In this document: one piece after another, positions 44,021-53,580 of the stretch
How positions within the stretch are numbered: position 1 is the first letter of the stretch
How the letters are laid out: every line of letters starts with the position of its first letter
Made by a program: the position numbers and the translations under genes
Origin: Littorina saxatilis
Lineage: Eukaryota; Mollusca; Gastropoda; Littorinimorpha; Littorinidae
Assembly: GCF_037325665.1 (NCBI RefSeq)
Contig: NC_090258.1
Span: 38,584,108-38,648,107 of the forward strand
DNA: 64,000 nucleotides
Direction: 5' to 3'
Notes under the pieces: generated by a model
The model's database searches: none
Told to the model about the DNA's origin: nothing
What the model saw: the letters and a program-made list of their open reading frames with translations, nothing else

Positions 44021-44682
44021 GTCCAAAAGGGAATGAGCCCCATCATTGAAAACAGAGACTGCCATTGCTGCTGCCACATTCACCACTGTCACTCCATGGT
44101 TTTTCTTTTTGGGGCAGTATTTCCAAATGACACTGTTAACACACTCATTTGCATGTTGGGTGTACCCATCAAGGCATTTGCTAAGCTGGCTTGGGGTAGA
44201 AAGAGCATAAAAAATGGGTTTGATAACTTCCATGACAGCCATGGGAAAACTGTTGGTGTTTTTGTATGTGTGCAAGGTGTGTGATGCTGCTGCTTTCTTA
44301 TATTTGCACCAGCTAATACCACACATCGCATGACTTCTATCCTGCTCTTCTCTGGTCATCTCGTCACAAGCGGAGCAATGGAAAAATGTCGCCTATACTG
44401 CCTGCCGCATACCTTGAAGATTGTGTTTGTTGCTTATAATGGCCTTTCTGTAATATGACTGCATGACTGTCAATCTACCTCTACCACCTATTGGCTTTCC
44501 ATCAGACAGCTTTTGCCCTTTCAGCGGCGACTTCTTTAGGTTCCTGAGTCGCGTTCCCATCCGTTTTTGAACGTGATCCACACATTCAATCTTTTCGACT
44601 GAATGAGCATCACCATATACATTTGCATCAGCTACCTTTTTGTAGGTATTTGTGTCCCCATCCCCAATAAACCTTGTATATT
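44021..44682 (-). pseudogene. Mutator-like transposase, middle part beside piggyBac
   Basis: From 44682 on the minus strand: R-F-I-G-D-G-D-T-N-T-Y-K-K (a paired-Asp block); C-V-D-H-V-Q-K-R-M-G-T-R-L-R-N-L-K-K; K-P-I-G-G-R-G-R-L-T; a stop (TAG near 44397) where the family has Trp (x-A-V-W-A); then S-W-C-K-Y-K-K-A, V-I-K-P-I-F-Y-A-L-S and N-E-C-V-N-S-V-I-W-K-Y-C-P-K; then F-N-D-G-A-H-S-L-L-D-L up to TTAA. Beyond the piggyBac element the frame resumes at 40361 with M-K-A-M-E. It is a relic with at least one stop and one slip besides the insertion. Confidence 0.75.
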
Positions 44683-44685
44683 AAT

Positions 44686-44883
44686 TTGCACATCGAGGCC
44701 CTGAATGTAAATTGTTTCAGTCATGGAGCTTACCTGATGTGAACTGAGAAGAAAACTAAACTTCTATCAGTCTCGGATAACAATATCTGCTGGAGAGATG
44801 ATACAAAACAATAAGGGTTTGTACAGTATTGACAGGACGTGCACATGGTGGCCCTGTGTGGAGCTTACCATGTGAACTGAACA
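44686..44883 (+). mobile_element. R2 short retroposon, copies g and h
   Basis: Copy g (44686-44813) has CATCGAGGCCCTGAATGTAA and CAATATCTGCTGGAGAGATG. Copy h (44814-44883) is a 5' half only. They abut the upstream edge of the Mutator-like relic. Confidence 0.7.
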
Positions 44884-44950
44884 ATGTGTTCATGCTGGCG
44901 TTCAAGATGGTATTCAGAATCGGTAAAGTAATAGGCAGTCTAGAATCCAC

Positions 44951-45340
44951 TTACGACAGCCCGCCAACATCTTTTTTTATGAAGAACGACTCGCTGGGTT
45001 CTGGTGTTTTGGTCAGTTTATGAAAAGAAGTGATAGCAGAAACTGCTGAAGTTATGGAACTGGGAGCATGATTATCCTCGAATAATGAGGCAATAAATCT
45101 CGCCACTGTAGACTCAGACACCGGGATTTGCAGTGCGACACCTTTTTGTGTAAAGATTAGGTATGTAACTGGGTCCATGTCCGCCTGTAGACCTGCACTG
45201 TGCTATCAGATAATTATTGACGCTGTCGCCAGCACTTGCGCAGTTAGTGGCATCTAACCCAGAGAAGCCGGCAGAGAAGGAACTCTGGTTGGTAGCAATG
45301 CTGCTCCCGGGCAAAGAGATCAAAAACGCTGCATCTGCAA
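44951..45340 (-). mobile_element. Tyrosine-recombinase fragment of a DIRS-type element
   Basis: The minus-strand frame has V-S-E-S-T-V-A-R-F-I-A-S-L-F and S-S-I-T-S-A-V-S-A-I-T-S-F-H-K-L, the helical core-binding domain of DIRS-type tyrosine recombinases. It is a short fossil piece without the catalytic domain. The frame to its right (to about 45340) resembles no family I know. Confidence 0.5.
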
Positions 45341-45399
45341 ATGAGATAGGGCATCAGCCACTGATTTATCTTTCCTTCACACGTGTTTTGCAGTTAAAG

Positions 45400-45735
45400 T
45401 TAGATTTAACTCTACACTCTAAACAAAAGTGTTCAGTTTTTGAACACTTTTCCTGTTACCAATTTTACGCACTTCTTGACGCATTCAAAAATGTTCATGT
45501 TGTATGTGTTCAGCATTTGAACTGGAAGTGTCCAAAAGTGTTCGAAAGCGTCAATTAGTGTTCAGTTAGTGTTAACATGTGTTAAAAAGTGTTCAGTTGT
45601 AGGTGTTCACAAGTGTCCAGAAGTGTCCAAAAATGTTCATTATAGATCACTTATAAGTGTGTAAAATTGGTAACATTCAGTTGACACTTATAAGTGATCT
45701 ATAATGAACATTTTTGAACACAATGTTTAAAAGTT
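45400..45735. repeat. GTGTTCA-rich element with a perfect 33-bp hairpin
   Basis: The arms 45628-45660 and 45684-45716 are perfect inverted repeats (starting CAAAAATGTTCATTATAGAT) with a 23-nt loop. To the left lie more than ten copies of GTGTTCA, GTGTCCA or TGAACAC. GTTACCAATTTTAC (about 45456) recurs inverted as GTAAAATTGGTAAC in the loop (45660-45673), so a larger fold is possible. No protein. It may be a fold-back or MITE-like element, and its ends and target site are unclear. Confidence 0.8.
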
Positions 45736-45909
45736 ACAGTAAACAATACTATGCAATGGGAATGTGTACATGTGAATGCCAATAGTATTGTAGATTGCAA
45801 CCCAGAATAGCGACAGCCTTTGGTTTTCTATAAGTGGGAATAGTGAGAGCAAGGAGATCATTGATTATTAATCACAAGTAGAATAACTTCAGGATCTCTA
45901 GTGAACTTT

Positions 45910-48514
45910 TCACTGATGCAAAAGAGGCATCAGAACATGTTTGTTCTTGTATGGCAGCTGAACAAGCTTGCATGTCAACTCTTTCAAGGGTGCAATTTCA
46001 AGAGTGTCACTTAATCGGTCAACAAGAACAATGCCATAAAGGCTCTTTGAAAAAGTCGCCAACCTGTTGAAATCTCTCAAACAATATGTAAGTCTCACCA
46101 CCTTTCTTTGAAACGATATTTCTGACAAGAGCATACTCTCTGTCAATCAAAACACAGTTGTTACCACGGCTGACAGAAATCAAACAATCCTAATATTGAC
46201 CTTTACTTGCTTGAACTGAGAGTATGCAGCAAATTGAGGTGGGCTGAGGGACCCAAAAAATGTTCCATCTTTGGACCAAGACTTTCATCTTGCTTTCGAT
46301 TTGGAACATATTTGGCGCTCTTCCTCTCAGACAATCTGCGTATTACTTGTTGCAACGGAGATTTCCCACCTCGAACAAGCCTCTTTAGTTGCCCCAGAAA
46401 GCTCTCCAAAGGAAAAGCAGAATATGAATCCAAAGGACCAAACCTCCTCACATCATCTGCCAAGTGAACCAGACAACAATACAATACAATACAATAATCT
46501 TTATTCATCTCTAAAAGAGAAATTACAAGCTTGACTGTGTGTCTGTAAAATCAATCAATAAATCAATCAATCAACAATGCATGTAGTAACATTCACATCG
46601 CATATTCACATCATATCGTTACACGCAAACATTGTACCCACACACTTACTAAAATAAGCCTACAAATAGAAGCAATGCATTGCCTGTTTAAAAATTATAT
46701 CACATTATCACCTTATCACCATGCACATTATACACAAAAGTGTCTCGGCCATACAGAACCCCCATCCTTGACACAAACAACTGAAGAAGTTGTTCTGCGT
46801 ATGCAATATACCTTTCTGTGTTCAATTTTGGGTCAACAAGACGCAAGATACCCACAACTAAAAGCAGAAAGTGATCATACTGGTCCTTTCTCAAAATGTC
46901 TTTGAGGACGACAGGACCAGAGTACAACAAAAACTGCCGGAATTCAGTAGCTTTCCAGCGTTCAACCTCATCAAGAGATCTACACTTCCGTGAAAATTCC
47001 ACAGGAAGATGTTGCTGAAAATAGATCAGTATTCGTGATACTGTCAAGACAGAATTTGCACTCACTCGGACTCCTTTGGAGACAGGACTTTTGATCCACA
47101 AAAAAATCAGACGTTTCATGACACCTAAACAAACAAGATGCATGTAGTCCAAAGGAAACTGCGTTACCATATCAACATCAAGGATTTCCAGTGGTGAAGG
47201 ATGATTGTGGTGCTCAGGATTTGTATGGTTATGAAAGTCCAAGTCTGTTCGCAAAGGAGCATCAACATCAGGAAAAATGACTTTGTCACACCAGGCTCCA
47301 CGCTGTGTACATTTGTCGCAACCGTAGTACCCCGAGTGACCTTTTGTCTGTTTTATAAAAGCACGAGCTGGGGTATCACACACAAAGCACTGAACAGAAA
47401 TAGAAACTGGTGCGGGAAATCCAACCACATCGATTGGACCTGTTTGAAGATGAGTAACTTCACGAACAAAATCTTCAAGAAAATCATGAACACTCTCGGG
47501 TTTGGTTTTGCCACAATATAATCCAATGACAAACGGAACAGAGACAAAGGGCTTTGTGATTCTGCCAAGGATGGGCCACATGTCTGTTGCAGAACTATTA
47601 AATAGTCGCAGGCCATCCACATTAACTTGAAGGAACAGAGTTTGATGTATCTCTAAATCTTGACAAGTCAACCGAAGACAAAACATCATTCAAAGATGAA
47701 GTCAGACCAAGATAGACATAAGAACCTTTCTCTATTGCTTTGATGTGGTAGTTTTCATTACCTGTCATTGTTCCAAGTATTGTTCTTGCATCTTTTGGCA
47801 GATGTGTCTCTGATCGACGCAGAATCTTCAAAAGGCCATTCACCGCAGAATTTGTAACAGAAAAATCAAATGCCTATTCAGCTAACTCAGATGAAGAAAT
47901 ACCATCGGGATGGTTTTTATCCTCACTTACTTCTTCAACACAGCTGTCTTCTTCACTCTCATCCTCGGTGTCAAGAAAACATGATTTGGGATTATGACTG
48001 TCCTCATAAATGTCATCAAAATCTTCTAGACCTGTCTCTTGAGGTTGAATTTCTAGACCTGTCTCTTGAATTGCATCATTGCATTCTTCAAAGGCCGAGG
48101 TTGAGGGGACGCTGTCTTTTTTACTTGTTTCTGCATTGAGATAATGTCTTTCTTTCCTTTGCGATGAGCCAGAGCCAATTTATTTTCTTCCTGACGAAAA
48201 TTTGGCCGAAAACGTCGGAGCGACTCCAAGTCTTCTTTTAAAGTTTTGTCACATTCATCTGAACTCGTGTTAGTCTCTGTGAAATCTAGTTCACAGCTTG
48301 AGTCCTGTTTTCTGCATGAATCAAAACTGGCCGATACAGTTTCTCTTATCCTTCTCCTTTTTGTGGAATAAGAACATGCATCAGTACTTCTATAAGAACA
48401 TGATGCTCTTTGCTTTTGGCTAGATTTGCTTTTACCAATTGGTTTGGTATTTTTGAAGCTTTCAGTTTTATCACTGTCCATAGCTGTCTTAATTGTCTGT
48501 AGACAGATGAACAA
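45910..48514 (-). pseudogene. CACTA (EnSpm)-like transposase relic
   Basis: Minus strand. The 5' part (48514-48053) is charged, with K-R-R-R-I-R-E-T; an acidic part follows to 47880; then S-E-T-H-L-P-K-D-A-R-T-I-L-G-T; then the core (47689-46700) L-Q-V-N-V-D-G-L-R-L-F-N-S-S, V-I-G-L-Y-C-G-K-T-K-P, C-D-T-P-A-R-A-F-I-K, G-H-S-G-Y-Y-G-C-D-K-C-T and F-P-L-D-Y-M-H-L-V-C-L-G-V-M; and the end (46508-46203) L-A-D-D-V-R-R-F-G-P-L-D-S-Y-S-A-F. It belongs to a transposase family widespread in cnidarians and molluscs that I link to CACTA with moderate confidence. Lesions: a slip near 48060 with a duplicated 20-mer, a stop near 47875, a slip near 47645 and an insertion at about 46490-46720. Terminal repeats were not found. 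Confidence 0.6.
46485..46720 (-). mobile_element. LINE or SINE 3' end inside the CACTA-like relic
   Basis: On the minus strand it ends GAGATGAATAAAGATTATTG followed by repeated TATTG, a LINE-type 3' end. It separates the frame ending F-V-Y-N-V-H from the one starting L-V-H-L-A-D-D-V. The outer limits are approximate, and the target duplication was not resolved. A (AATC)n run lies at 46550-46575. Confidence 0.55.
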
Positions 48515-48541
48515 GACTGAAACTCCCCACCTTCGACTTTA

Positions 48542-49118
48542 AGTAGGTATGTCACAATGCGCGCGCAGCTCCGTTTTTGACGTCATGAAAAGTGAGACTT
48601 CATTTTCTCCTCACTGTCAGTGGGTGAGTCCTGTGATCGTCTTTTCTATTCTTGTCAAAATTTACTTAACGTGGGCACCCTGTCGATGACGTAGATAACA
48701 TTTTTGACTTTGGGAAGCACCAAGATGGCAAGCCTAACGCTTTGCAGTTTGCCGGGCAAAACATCAGCGGAAATTGACACACAAGAGTTTCGATTTCTGT
48801 CCCTCTGTGCAACATGATTGCATTCTTACAAGCATGCGCGCATGTGTGCCTCTAGCTGTGACGCCTCGCTGCGAACCGAAAGTCAATCACAAACCTCCCT
48901 TCTTTACTGCATGCTCAAAATGGGACAGGGCGTGTGCATTAAAAAACATCGTAGCTTTCTTCATAATTAACCGATTGAAACAAAATAAACACCATGTTAA
49001 AGGAAAATTCATAATCTTTGAAATGATGTAAAAATTAGAAATATCAGAAAAACTTCTTTTTTTTTTCACACATCCCTACAACATAAAAATAATGATTTTT
49101 TTTTGTAACATACCTACT
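48542..49118. mobile_element. 577-bp MITE-like element with TTA duplication
   Basis: The ends pair as AGTAGGTATGTCACAA at left and its complement TTGTAACATACCTACT at right, 15 of 16 matching. TTA flanks both sides (48539-48541, 49119-49121). This fits a non-autonomous PIF/Harbinger-type element. The interior has no coding signal. It lies just upstream of the CACTA-like relic. Confidence 0.6.
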
Positions 49119-49124
49119 TTAGGT

Positions 49125-51190
49125 TAGAGTACAGAAGAAGGAGAGGAGATCTGATTAGTCATACGAAATAGTACAGAACATCGACAAGGTATAGAGGCGG
49201 GATTTCTGAAACCAAACACGAACAAGAAGACAAGAGGGAACAGCAAGAAACTGGAAAAGGAATGTTTAGACACAAATGAGCGACGAAACTTCTACACCGA
49301 CTGACCGAGGTATCAGGATGAGGAAGGCGCCATTTTGATTTTGAATTTAGTTTTACATTTAGTCTACCTGTCATCAGTTGATCAACAACAACCTATATCT
49401 ATTTGTCACACAATCGTTTAAGTGCAAACTAATTTAGTGGCAGGTGTTACTACTCACGTCTTTACCTTTCGGACGTTGATTGCTTTTGGAGGTGTTATCC
49501 ATTGTCGGACTGGCACAGCGGCACACGTGTGAAACCGGAAAACAGTGGGACCGCACTTGCGATTTTCGAAGATGAGCATTGCGTAAATTAATATCGAAGA
49601 CTTAATTATATATCCCATACGAATTGAACTAGTTTAAAAATTATGTTTGTTTTCACATCAAGCTTGAACGAAAATAATATTTTATTATATCTTTATGGCG
49701 ATTTTTCTTCTCATGCCCGAACTCGATCTGCATGACAAGTCGATGCACGCGGCGTCCATATCCTGCCTCGTCAAGTCAGCGAATTTTTGAACTGTGGGAA
49801 TGCGCGCGGCGTCGGCATGGCACATTGACAGTGGCGATGGTGTAAGCTAGAATTTAAATGCACATGCGCGTAGTATCCGCGGCGTATGTTCGAGCAGGTG
49901 GGATCGCCCAGGCGATGGTAAGTGCATGCGCGGCGCACCATTAATGTTTATTGGGAACCCAGTGTTGTTCTTTCGTTTCTGTAGTGGCAAGGTACAGCTC
50001 TATATGACCAAAGCTTTAGCCCCACCTAATTATTTAAGGTTCTTGTCCAAGTATTTTTTAGTAAAACTTTTCCCCCCTAAATTTCACAATTAAATAAACT
50101 CTCTGAGTTTGATATTTAACTTCTCAAACTTATTGTGATTGCTTTTCCTTAATTATTTGTTATCACTGTAAAGTTCTGTCCTCGAATTCTTTAGTTCCCA
50201 TTGAAATCAGTACCGCACTACATGGGAGGTAACTTTTGACCCCCTATGATGAGTACTCTGTTATCCGGTAGTTACCTCTTTTCCTTTAATTTACCCTTAC
50301 ATGGCAAAATGAAACCGTCATGTTTTCCAAATTGTCTGTGTTGTACCAAAATTGACTGTGTTGTCCATCTCCTATCCTTGTAATCGTGACCAGACAAATT
50401 ACAACATTCCCCCGGCCTTTTACTAGCACCAACTTCCCCCCTGTGCTGCGGCTATTATGTGTGGCTGCTGACTCGCTCACTTCGACAGTGTGCGGAAGAC
50501 GATCAGCTCCCGGCATGTAGGCCTATCACCTCTTTTCAATATGCTGACATAATTTTGCTACAAAATACACAAGCTACAAGGCGGCTGCTGAGAAAGTTAT
50601 GTTATCCCTGAGATTGGATTCCCCATGATGAAGTGTCAGTCAAAAGTATTGCCTACCTTGAACACTTACCGCACCCCAGCAAGAAAGTAGGTCACGGTGG
50701 CGTGGACACTGGTTCTGTTTTCCTTTGTCTTTCCCTCGACTCGTCGACACTACCAAAAACTTCGTTCTCCTCGTCGAATCGATGTAAAAAATCGAATGCA
50801 CTTACTGCTTTTAAATTGAAACTGCTCGGACTACTGTTGTAGGTCGAGCAAAACCAAGGTGACTAGTACAGCTAGACAAATTGAAGAAAACTGGAGCTAG
50901 AAAATTGTGCCACAAGTTCGGTGCTGGTGTAATCATCCGGGGTGTTTTGCTTCCAGACTAAGCTGTCTGAGAATACCCCAAATATGTCGTCCTATTCTAG
51001 ACCAAATGCTGACACAGTAGCCTGCTGAATAGGAATAAACCAATTCAGAACACAGGAGTACATCGTTCGCCCGACATAACAACAATAAGTTTCCAGTACA
51101 AAGGACTTAACATTTCTTACATACTGCTTGACTAAAATCTGTACAAACATTGACTATATTCTATACAAGAAACACTTAACAAGGGTAAAA
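49125..51190. other. No gene recognised (about 2 kb)
   Basis: Unique-looking sequence with CG-rich patches (GCGCGCGGCG near 49805). No frame resembles a known family on either strand. Confidence 0.5.
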
Positions 51191-51194
51191 GGAG

Positions 51195-51310
51195 AAACAG
51201 AATCCGTTAGTCGCCTCTTACGACATGCTGGGGAGCATCGGGTAAATTCTTTTTCGTCCCAATATGGGACACCCCCTAACCTGCGGGGGGGGGGGGGGGG
51301 GGGGGGGGGG
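51195..51310 (+). repeat. Possible ancient SINE core and 27-base G run
   Basis: GTTAGTCGCCTCTTACGACA, then CATGCTGGGGAGCATCGGG, resembles a conserved core seen in old animal SINEs. It ends in CTAACCTGC and an uninterrupted G run at about 51284-51310. The run could be a polymorphic or assembly-sensitive site. Confidence 0.4.
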
Positions 51311-51329
51311 TAGAAAAATATGAACCCAG

Positions 51330-51957
51330 TTCGAATTAACAATGGTAATGTTACTTCAATGTAACAACAAAATACCGGCGCGGTTGGCCTAATGGTAAGG
51401 CGTCTGCCCCGTGATCGGGAGGTCATGGGTTCGAACCCCGGCCGGGTCATACCTAAGACTTTAAAATTGGCAATCTAGTGGCTGCTCCGCCTGGCGTCTG
51501 GCATTATGGGGTTAGTGCTGGGACTGGTTGGTCCGGTGTCAGAATAATGTGACTGGGTGAGACATGAAGCCTGTGCTGCGACTTCTGTCTTGTGTGTGGC
51601 GCACGTTAAATGTCAAAGCAGCACCGCCCTGATATGGCCCTTCGTGGTCGGCTGGGCGTTAAGCAAACAAACAAACAACAAAATAAGACACAAAAATTGC
51701 AAGCGAGTGTGAGCTACTAGTACATTTACTTTAAATGATTGTGGATTAGGTTGTCAGAGCAGCAAAGTTTTCAAAATAGCATTAAGCATAAAATAGAACG
51801 TTTTTTTATTTGGCTGAGGAATTTGGTCAAGGAGAATGTACACATCAATACGTTTTCAGTGTCTGAATAAAGTGGTATAAGAAATGCAGCAAAATTAATG
51901 TAGATTATTTGAGAAAGTCTGGTAAAAGTGTGCGTCTAGATTTGTTTTAAGGGGATG
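51330..51957 (+). repeat. Dispersed repeat R3, copy A (left of the DIRS element)
   Basis: It contains ACAATGGTAATGTTACTTCA, TTGCAAGCGAGTGTGAGCTA, TTTGGTCAAGGAGAATGTAC and GAAAGTCTGGTAAAAGTGTG. It continues to the right of the DIRS element at 59368. A SINE and a DIRS element are inserted in it. Family unknown, no coding. Confidence 0.85.
51375..51673 (+). mobile_element. tRNA-derived SINE, copy 5, with 12-bp target duplication
   Basis: Full length with A and B boxes. It is flanked by AACAACAAAATA at 51363-51374 and 51674-51685. It lies inside repeat R3: the same repeat at 59718-59760 lacks it. Confidence 0.94.
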
Positions 51958-52230
51958 ATTAATAAATTAAACGAGACTACCTAGGTGAAGTTTAATTTGA
52001 ATTATTAGGAGTATAGTGATGGGAAGGAGCAATCACATGAGATGCAATGCGCGGGAAACCAGCCAGTATTTAGACGCGATTGACCTCCTGAAACACGAGA
52101 CTACCATGGGTGGGTATCATGGAACCAAAAGGAGCCATGATGGGAGGGCATGTGATTGCTCCTTCCCATCACTATACTCCTAATAATTCAAATTAAACTT
52201 CACCTAGGTAGTCTCGTTTAATTTATTAAT
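51958..52230. repeat. 82-bp inverted repeat at the DIRS left end
   Basis: Arms 51958-52039 and 52149-52230 appear to match without change (first bases ATTAATAAATTAAACGAGAC), with a loop of about 109 bp. The loop holds the segment that is repeated inverted at the right end. Confidence 0.88.
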
Positions 52231-52330
52231 TATTACTCGCATAGCGATTGGTCAGAACCAATCACATGAGAATTCAGAGAGGAGGTCAAGAGCATAAACA
52301 CAAAGTTAATCAGCAATACTGATTCAAAAT

Positions 52331-53580
52331 TTATTCAACTTTGGTTACAAAATTGTCCAAAACAGATTGGCTCACACTCTTCTGAGACACTACAGGTTTG
52401 CAATAAAATTTGCTGAAAGTGCTCTTTCTTGCCCAACCAGCAGCATTCATAATAGATTCCAGAGGCAGTCTCTCTGCTGAAAGCGGCAGATGCAACTGCA
52501 GTTCTGGTGCTATGAGCAGCAAACTTAGTGATATCAATGCCTGATAATTCAAGAACAATCTTGATCCACCTGGAAATAGTGTCACGGGAGATGTGTTTAT
52601 GTGGCTTCACATTATGCAATGAAAAGTTCTCTCCCTTCCCTCAGGGACTGTGTTAATCTTTTCAAGTATTCCTTTACATGCTCTACAATGCATAATTTCT
52701 TGTTCACAAAACTAGACACAACTAAAGGTTGTACATGCTTGCCTGGTTTAGACTGTTTTAGTACTGAGCTGTAAACAAAAGTGCATTAATGTCCTTCATC
52801 ACTTTTACATCATTCACTTGTAAAGCATGGAGGGTTTGACCCCGCTGTCCCAATACCAAAGCCAAAAGCATGACGAGTCTCAAAGTAAGATGCTTTAAAT
52901 TCAGTTTCTCCACTTCCGCCCAAGTTTCCAAATATTCAACAACAGTGTCAACATCCCAAGCCTCTTGGTATTTTGGCAGTGAAGGCCTATTCTCAAACAC
53001 TCCTTTTACAACCCGGCATACAACTGGATGACTACCCACAGAATGATAATCAGAATTATTATCACTGAGAAACGCAGATACTGCGCTACGTGCCAAATTT
53101 ACAGTACTATAGCTGGCTCCGGCTTTGTACAGTTCAGCCAAGAAATTGGCTAAGTCTACAATTGTGATGGGCACACCACACTGTTTTCCACTGTAAATGT
53201 ATGCCACTTCTTGATGTAAGTGTTATATGCTTTTGTTGTATTAGGCCTCCATGAGTTCATCAACAAATCCACAGCATCACTGTTCATTCCTTGTTGCTGG
53301 TATGTCTTCCGAAAACACTGCAAACTAGCAGATTTAGTCTCTTCTAAAGAATCAAGGAGTGAACTGCCCCTGGTTGACTGGGAAGATGTAGTAGTCTGGT
53401 CCTGCAGGATAATCGTACTGGAGGAGCAATCAGCAGTCTCTGTATCAAAGGGTACCACACCTGCGTAGGCCAGTCCGGCACCACCAGCACGCCCACAGCC
53501 TCGTCTCTCTGTATTTTCTGCAGCACTGCTGGGATCACACTGAAAGGTGGAAACGCATAAAATACAATTCCGTTTCAAGA
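52331..53580 (-). CDS. DIRS tyrosine recombinase part (fossil)
   Basis: Parts seen: an N-terminal helical domain (L-A-N-F-L-A-E-L-Y-K-A-G-A-S-Y-S-T-V-N), a middle part with L-A-L-V-L-G-Q-R-G-Q-T-L, and a C-terminal part with F-A-A-H-S-T-R-T-A-V-A-S, the H-x-x-R box of the recombinases. The fold is that of DIRS/Ngaro recombinases, which integrate a circular DNA copy. The part is broken. Confidence 0.75.
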
